A program made the position numbers and the translations under genes. From Kiritimatiellia bacterium (GTDB taxonomy: Bacteria; Verrucomicrobiota; Kiritimatiellia; RFP12; UBA1067), in assembly GCA_017525225.1 (NCBI GenBank), contig JAFXTB010000110.1, positions 39,972 through 103,971 on the forward strand: a DNA stretch of 64,000 nucleotides, in the 5' to 3' direction. This document shows positions 59,040-64,000 of this stretch, piece after piece; position 1 is the stretch's first letter; every line of letters starts with the position of its first letter. The notes under the pieces are model-generated. The model saw only the letters and a list, made by a program, of their open reading frames with translations, searched no databases and had not been told where the DNA came from.

Positions 59040-61262
59040 TCAGACCTTGAATGCGCGCACGAACCCCGCGAGATCGGCCGCGTACACGGTATTGCCTGTC
59101 GCGACGACATCGCCAAGGTACGCGACGCCCGTATCGATGGCGCGCAGATGCTTGCCGTCCGCGACGTTCCACAGATGCACCGCGCCATCGGCGGCGGCGG
59201 CGCAGATGCGGCCGTCAGGCAGCTGCACTGGCTTCGTGGACACGCATTTCTGGCCCAGCGCCCCGTATGCGCCTATCGCAACCAGGCTCAGGCCGCAGTC
59301 TCCGAACCAGGCCACCTCGAGCGTCTTCTTGTCGAACGCCGCGAGCCCGGCGGCCCTCGTGCCCTTCAGATAGAGACTGTCGGTCTCGAGGATGTCGCCC
59401 GGCAGCGACAGCTGCAGGCCGACGATGCCTTTGGGCTTGACGCTACGGATCTTCTTGCCCGTGGCGAGGTCGATCTCCTCAAGGAACTGCTCGGCCATCC
59501 TGAACACCACGCCGTTCTTGATGATCGCGGCGGACCCCGGCTTGGAACCGTCCGGCAGCGACCACATGAGCTTGCCCGTGGCGGCGTCGTTGCAGTAGAA
59601 CGAGCCCCACATCGTGGGCGTGACGATGCGCCCCTCGGCGAACGCCGGCGTGATCACCGCGGCCTCGCGGTCGTCGTAGTGGCCGCCCTTCCATACTATC
59701 CTGCCGCTGGCGGCGTCGATGACGGCCTGGCGCGCGCCAACGCCCACCGCCACCTGCCTGCCGTCAGGCGAGGCGGCAGAACCGTGCGCCAGCATCTTCC
59801 TGTATCCGCCAACGCCTTCGGAGAGGTTCACCTCCCACGCCTTGGCGCCGTCGCTCGCGCGAAACGCATACACCCTTCCCTCCACATCCGTGCCGATCAC
59901 GTTGCCGGAGGCGACGGCGAGCCGTCCCTTGATGGTGTTGACCGTGGGCGCGCTCCATACAAGCCTGCCATCGGCCTTGGAGATGGCATGCACGCCGCCC
60001 GTGCCAAGACCGTCGTCGTCGAGCGATGCGGCGTAGAGGACATCCCCGCCGTCCAGCAGTCCGCCGTTCAGCACGCCGGCCGGCAGGCGCCTCTCCCACA
60101 CGGCGCCGGCAGACCTGCCGACCATCTCGCCATATTTGCCGTAGAAGAGCCGGGATGTCAGCCTGCCATCCTTCTTGGCCACCTTCAGCACGCGCGCGCA
60201 GTTCGGCGAATGGTCGATTCCGCTCTTGTTGGGGTTGGACGAGCACACGAGCGCCACGCCGTCCACGCGCTTGAACCACGTGTTATGGGAGTGCCCGAAC
60301 ACGAATCCCTTGAAATTGCAGGCCTTGCGCAGATCGATGGGACGGTTCGTGCCGTACACGAGGCCGCACTTATCTGGATACGGGGCGTTGCAGGGGAAGT
60401 GGTTGAAGAGGATTACCGGCATGGAAGGATCGATGGCGGCGAGATCGTTGCGCAGCCAGTCGGCGATCACATCCTCGTTGTAGCTCACCTGGCGGTCGCC
60501 GTTCACCATCGGAGTACACACGAAATGGACGCCGCACGCCTCGAAGGAGTACCATGCGGGCCCGAACAGGGCCTCGAACTCCGCCTCGCCCCAGGGGAAC
60601 GTAGCCACCATGTCGTGATTGCCCGGCAGATAGCATACGCGAAGGCCCATGGTCTCGTCGTTCATCACCTTCAGATGCGAGATGAGACCGATCCTTCCGC
60701 AGATGTCGCCCGTATGGACAATGAACGCGCACTTCTCGCGTTCGGCAAGCTCCTTGAGCCTCATAACCCAGTCCTGCCCGCGGGCGCTGCCGATCTCCGA
60801 ATCCGTTATCTGGATGAACTTGCATTCCACATCAGCCTTCGTGCGCGGACACGGGGAAAGATGGAAGTCGAAGCCTCCGAGCCTCTTCCATGCGTCAAGG
60901 TACCACCATTCGGTCTCGTATCCGGATGGCACCGTAAGCGTTATGAAGCGCGCCTCGGGGAATTCCGGAAGAACGTACGAACCATCCTTCGCGGTCTTCA
61001 CGCAGTCGCGCCCGTTGGAAACCGTAAGCCCCTCCATCGGCCTGCCGTTTGCCGTCACGCGACCGCGGAACGGCGTGCCCTGGAAGCCAAGGCGCCTGGT
61101 CTCGAGGTTGGGACGCGGCATGTCGCTGCGCCCGTAGGGCCGTACCTTCTCCGCCTTCTCCTTTTCCGCTGCGAGCGCGCCTGCCGGCAGCGCGGCCGCC
61201 GCCGCGCCCACCGCCGTGGTCCCTATGAACTGCCTGCGGTTCAACGATGCGTCTTTCATCAT
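59040..61262 (-). CDS. Exported calcineurin-like phosphoesterase fused to PQQ-like propeller
   Basis: The protein has 740 residues with a twin-arginine signal (NRRQFIGTTAVGAAAAALPAGALA). An N-terminal beta domain precedes the phosphoesterase with motifs DSEIG, HTGDICGR, LPGNHD, FNHFPC and GHSHN (two-metal site). Residues about 380-740 are PQQ-like WD-type repeats such as VYAFRASDGAKAWEV and AVIDAASGRIVWKGG, which form a beta-propeller. The fusion may link sensing or binding at the propeller to phosphate-ester cleavage. It is 10 nt upstream of the HzsA/FGE gene. Confidence 0.8.
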   Translation of the reverse strand: MMKDASLNRRQFIGTTAVGAAAAALPAGALAAEKEKAEKVRPYGRSDMPRPNLETRRLGFQGTPFRGRVTANGRPMEGLTVSNGRDCVKTAKDGSYVLPEFPEARFITLTVPSGYETEWWYLDAWKRLGGFDFHLSPCPRTKADVECKFIQITDSEIGSARGQDWVMRLKELAEREKCAFIVHTGDICGRIGLISHLKVMNDETMGLRVCYLPGNHDMVATFPWGEAEFEALFGPAWYSFEACGVHFVCTPMVNGDRQVSYNEDVIADWLRNDLAAIDPSMPVILFNHFPCNAPYPDKCGLVYGTNRPIDLRKACNFKGFVFGHSHNTWFKRVDGVALVCSSNPNKSGIDHSPNCARVLKVAKKDGRLTSRLFYGKYGEMVGRSAGAVWERRLPAGVLNGGLLDGGDVLYAASLDDDGLGTGGVHAISKADGRLVWSAPTVNTIKGRLAVASGNVIGTDVEGRVYAFRASDGAKAWEVNLSEGVGGYRKMLAHGSAASPDGRQVAVGVGARQAVIDAASGRIVWKGGHYDDREAAVITPAFAEGRIVTPTMWGSFYCNDAATGKLMWSLPDGSKPGSAAIIKNGVVFRMAEQFLEEIDLATGKKIRSVKPKGIVGLQLSLPGDILETDSLYLKGTRAAGLAAFDKKTLEVAWFGDCGLSLVAIGAYGALGQKCVSTKPVQLPDGRICAAAADGAVHLWNVADGKHLRAIDTGVAYLGDVVATGNTVYAADLAGFVRAFKV

Positions 61263-61306
61263 TCTTTCATCCCCGTCTTGCGTTTAAATTCTTCTCCTGG
61301 CCGGAT

Positions 61307-61312
61307 ATTGTA
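61307..61312 (-). promoter_or_regulatory. -10 box (TACAAT) of the phosphoesterase-HzsA/FGE unit
   Basis: The minus strand reads TATGCTACAATATCC, 44 nt before the ATG at 61262. The transcript would carry a leader of about 37 nt. Confidence 0.5.
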
Positions 61313-61361
61313 GCATAATTCAGCCGATCGCGGGGAAAAATCGGCGAACGCCGACCACCGT

Positions 61362-61596
61362 GGGCGCATCTGCGTAATTCACCGCAGAGCCTCCTGATGT
61401 TTGGAAACAACTATTTGAAACAACTTGCCTTTGGCGCACGGGCTAACTCGCCCGTGCCCGTTTGCCGACTTTGGAACGGATTCCCATCTGAGGTGAGGAT
61501 CTCGCGTTTTGCGCACCTCTCTCAAAGTTGTTTTTACCAGTTGTTCTGGTTGTTTCCAAAACTCAATACGCATGGGTGAATTACGCAGATGCGCCC
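61362..61596. mobile_element. 235-bp MITE-like element with perfect terminal inverted repeats and target duplication
   Basis: Perfect 22-bp inverted repeats start GGGCGCATCTGCGTAATTCA (61362-61383, 61575-61596). Directly outside both ends lies the 9-bp sequence GACCACCGT (61353-61361, 61597-61605), a target-site duplication. The core holds a 64-codon minus-strand open frame and no transposase, so it is non-autonomous. A 9-bp duplication is common for IS4-, IS1- and Tn5-type elements. It fills most of the 369-bp gap between the phosphoesterase and surface-protein genes. Confidence 0.8.
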
Positions 61597-61631
61597 GACC
61601 ACCGTCGGCATGCCATCTGAATGGCGGAATA

Positions 61632-63794
61632 TCAGCGCAGGATGATACGGACTCCGCGCATATAGTGCACCCTGAGGAGATTGGACTCGTACTCCAGCTT
61701 CAGATTCGGCACGGCCACGCCATCGACACGCACGGTTGCGGATGCGAAGTTCTCCGCGCCCGTCACGTCGCCGGTGACGACAAGCATGTCGGAACGGACA
61801 CTGCTCACGTTGGCACCGATCGGAAGATCGACGTCGACGACAAGCCCCTCGCCCACCGAGAGATCGCCGCCTATGCGCAGCGGAACCGTCTGGCGATGGC
61901 CGACACGCAATCCGCCGCCTGCGGCTATGGCCACGTTGTTGACCTTCCCCGTGCCGGACAGATACGCACCCGCCGCCACGCGGACGGTGTCGGAATACGA
62001 TATGTCGCCGTCGACCTGCAACGTTCCCTCGTTCACCTTCGCATCGCCGTTGAAGGTCTGGCAGGCCGTGCCGGAAGGATAGTATATCGTGCCGCTCACA
62101 GGTGAGGTCTGGCCGGTCGTCTTGATCTTCGGAGCTGCAAGCCTCATCGTACCCGCGCCAGTCTTGACGAATCCGAACGACCATTCGTCCACGGAATGGC
62201 CGCCGCCCTTGATGTCGCCCCTGAAGAACGAAGATGCGATTATGAAAGGCACGCCGAACGTGGCATCTACCGCCGAGTCTCCGGTGACATCATCGATCTC
62301 GAAGGTGTTCTCGGGGTATCCGTTGAGCGCAAGCGCCTGGTCGGACCATGCGGAAGCGGTCGTCGTCCGGTCGGCACGCGGCCACCATTCGAAGGGTACC
62401 GATCCCGTGACCTTGAACTTGTCCTGCACCATGAAGCGTCCGTAGCCTGACTTGCCACGGCCAGGCGCTACCTTGCCACCGTTGGAGAACGTGACGTCCG
62501 GCAGAAGCAGGAACATGTTGCCGTCCTCGTAGTTGGTGATTGCTCCACCGTCGAACACCAATTCGGCCTTCATCATTGGAATGTTTGTCACCGGAGCCAT
62601 CGAACCGAAGGTGGCACGGCTGGGCAGATACAGAAGCGCGCCCGACTTCACCACGATCTGCCTGTTGCTCAGGAGATTGCCGATCCAGTGGCAGGAGAGA
62701 TCCGTACCAAGGCTGCTGGCGTTCATGTTGATATTGGGGCCGAGCTGCAACATCCCCTCCCGTACCTCCACATCGCCGCAGAAACGGTTCGCGGCATTGG
62801 TGAGCGCAAGCGTGCCGGCCCCCGTCTTCACCAACCCGCCAGGCGCAAGTATCAGAGGATCCTTGTTTTGCACCACCTGGTCGACGAGAGGCACGCCTAT
62901 CACCACGTCCTCCCGCTCATCCGTGATCTCCTCGACGCAGAACTCGGTCTTGGGATTGCTGTACAGGTTGAATTTCTTGTGCGCATTATACTTTGGATAG
63001 CTCGTCGAGAAGCCTTCGACCAGAATGTCGTAGGGTGTATTGCCGCGGAACGTCCAGCCCCCTGAAAGCTGGAGCACGCCCAGATAGGCACTGTATCCCT
63101 CGAACCCTGAATAATCGACTGTGGCGTTATCCAGCGTGACCGGCCCCATCTGCTCAAATGCGTTGATGTTCGGGTTCTCCTCTATCACCAGATGTCCCCC
63201 CGCGATGCGGATGGGGGTCAAGACCGGGGAGTTGCCCGCACTGAAGATCGCGCGCGACGACAGCCGCAGCGTGGCGTTCGTACCTGCGTAGAGCACCCCG
63301 TTCGGCTTGTCGTTGTAATAGCCCAGCATGCCATACCCGTACAACTTCACTTCGCCCTCGTCGACGAACAGTCCTTCGCCATAGTCGTGGATCAACGCCA
63401 CATAGGCACCGCCGGTGAAGGCGAGCTTTCCCGAACCCTGCTTGCGGAGACGAGAGATGCTATCCAGATATCCAGTTTTGACAATGTTGGTGAACACATA
63501 GTCGACACTGTTGGATACGATGAGGGTACCCATGGCCTTCTTGTTCATGGCGAAGAACACCGTCTTTTCCTGCGCCGTATCGTCAAAGCGCACATCGGAG
63601 CCAGCCGTGAAGGCGACCTCTTCCCCGTTCTCGTTCTCGAAATTGAGCGCACTTAGGTCCCACACGTTGGAATAGCGGCCGGTCCATTTCAGTTCGGCGG
63701 AAGCCGGCCCGACGATAAAGGACATCGCAACGATGACCAGCGCGCTCGCCTTGGCGCAAACGGAAGATGATACGACCCTGTTACGTCCTGCCAT
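61632..63794 (-). CDS. Passenger-like beta-repeat surface protein
   Basis: The protein has 720 residues with a signal peptide ending GPASA. It then has beta-strand repeats like LKWTGRYSNVWDLSALNF, TGAGTLALTNAANRFCGDVEVREG and TVRVAAGAYLSGTGKVNNVAI. The GxGxLxLxxxxNxFxGxVxVxxGxL pattern is the autotransporter-associated repeat. No porin barrel follows; the end is GVRIILR, similar to GFCVNFR in the protein at 8393-10567. It is transcribed divergently from the gene at 63937. Confidence 0.6.
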   Translation of the reverse strand: MAGRNRVVSSSVCAKASALVIVAMSFIVGPASAELKWTGRYSNVWDLSALNFENENGEEVAFTAGSDVRFDDTAQEKTVFFAMNKKAMGTLIVSNSVDYVFTNIVKTGYLDSISRLRKQGSGKLAFTGGAYVALIHDYGEGLFVDEGEVKLYGYGMLGYYNDKPNGVLYAGTNATLRLSSRAIFSAGNSPVLTPIRIAGGHLVIEENPNINAFEQMGPVTLDNATVDYSGFEGYSAYLGVLQLSGGWTFRGNTPYDILVEGFSTSYPKYNAHKKFNLYSNPKTEFCVEEITDEREDVVIGVPLVDQVVQNKDPLILAPGGLVKTGAGTLALTNAANRFCGDVEVREGMLQLGPNINMNASSLGTDLSCHWIGNLLSNRQIVVKSGALLYLPSRATFGSMAPVTNIPMMKAELVFDGGAITNYEDGNMFLLLPDVTFSNGGKVAPGRGKSGYGRFMVQDKFKVTGSVPFEWWPRADRTTTASAWSDQALALNGYPENTFEIDDVTGDSAVDATFGVPFIIASSFFRGDIKGGGHSVDEWSFGFVKTGAGTMRLAAPKIKTTGQTSPVSGTIYYPSGTACQTFNGDAKVNEGTLQVDGDISYSDTVRVAAGAYLSGTGKVNNVAIAAGGGLRVGHRQTVPLRIGGDLSVGEGLVVDVDLPIGANVSSVRSDMLVVTGDVTGAENFASATVRVDGVAVPNLKLEYESNLLRVHYMRGVRIILR

Positions 63795-63829
63795 GGGATT
63801 TTCCTTTCTTGTTCAAGAAGAATGCTTAT

Positions 63830-63859
63830 ATACTATCATTCACCCTGCCATCTTGTCAA
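63830..63859 (-). promoter_or_regulatory. Promoter of the surface protein at 61632-63794
   Basis: On the minus strand TTGACA (63854-63859) and TAGTAT (63830-63835) are spaced 18 nt apart. A leader of about 29 nt with GAAAGGAAAA precedes the ATG. Confidence 0.6.
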
Positions 63860-63900
63860 GGGTGCAACGAGATTTTTCTGCAAAAACTTTCAAAACCCCA

Positions 63901-63929
63901 TTGACAAACGCCATATTCTTTAGTATTCT
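63901..63929 (+). promoter_or_regulatory. Promoter of the partial gene at 63937, leaderless
   Basis: A perfect TTGACA (63901-63906), 17-nt spacer and TATTCT (63924-63929) are followed by only 7 nt before the ATG at 63937. The start of transcription should fall on or next to the start codon. Confidence 0.7.
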
Positions 63930-63936
63930 ATAGAAC

Positions 63937-64000
63937 ATGAAAGAGCAAAAGCGCCGCAGGGCCGAAATACTGGGAGAACTCGAGAACATTCCGTTCGCGG
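63937..64000 (+). CDS. Partial gene, possibly a regulator, cut at window end
   Basis: Only 21 codons are visible (MKEQKRRRAEILGELENIPF). A basic start followed by a helix could be the beginning of a helix-turn-helix regulator of the divergent surface protein, but this is a guess from context and cannot be tested in this window. Confidence 0.5.
   Translation, partial: MKEQKRRRAEILGELENIPFA

Overview
This is about 64 kb of a GC-rich bacterial chromosome, with 49 of 53 protein-coding loci on the minus strand. Several traits together suggest a member of the Planctomycetes-Verrucomicrobia-Chlamydiae superphylum, most like the anaerobic Kiritimatiellota/Lentisphaerae. These are many secreted glycoside hydrolases without TonB-type receptors, passenger-like beta-repeat surface proteins, a hydrazine-synthase-alpha-like protein fused to a formylglycine-enzyme domain, orphan PilB/PilT ATPases and palindromic repeats. 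The taxon is inference from gene content; no rRNA is present.

Layout. 1-13 kb: polysaccharide-degradation genes (partial GH106, GH2 beta-mannosidase, a TIM-barrel/(alpha/alpha)6 fusion, two more TIM-barrel hydrolases) with a passenger-like surface protein. 13-24 kb: housekeeping genes (cysteine desulfurase, a Dpp-type ABC ATPase, a ybeY gene interrupted by an amber codon, a FecCD permease, pilB, pilT, prfA, rpmE) and an AAA-ATPase/PD-(D/E)XK gene, with two repeat elements. 23.8-28.4 kb: surface-glycan genes (three glycosyltransferases, radical SAM, methyltransferase) and rubredoxin. 28.5-33.7 kb: aroQ, ricT-like, holB and an aryl-polyene-like dehydratase/ketoreductase/ketosynthase trio. 33.7-36.9 kb: dhaK, a VOC-like protein, a beta-lactamase-fold hydrolase and a CxxC microprotein. 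36.9-38.3 kb: a compact operon of a truncated nucleotidyltransferase, DUF3791, DUF3990, a second DUF3791-like gene and a stand-alone FtsK-gamma-like winged helix. This is the best candidate for an undescribed toxin-antitoxin or defence module. 38.4-49.1 kb: hydrolases, manC, ribBA, VWA and TPR proteins, gpsA and tRNA-Leu. 49.2-51.3 kb: a CDF transporter and cysK. 51.3-64 kb: a second degradation cluster (GH127, GH27, HzsA/FGE fusion, phosphoesterase-PQQ fusion), a second passenger-like protein and the start of a divergent gene.

Themes. First, many transcription units begin with an extended -10 element of the form TRTGGTATAAT only 7-11 nt before the ATG, which implies leaderless mRNAs. Genes inside operons use Shine-Dalgarno sites or ATGA/GTGA overlaps instead. 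Second, three non-coding elements with inverted repeats occur between genes, one with perfect 22-bp termini and a 9-bp target duplication. A separate array of palindromes is inserted in frame within the HzsA/FGE gene. Third, the degradative enzymes point to galactose-, arabinose-, rhamnose- and mannose-containing plant or host glycans.
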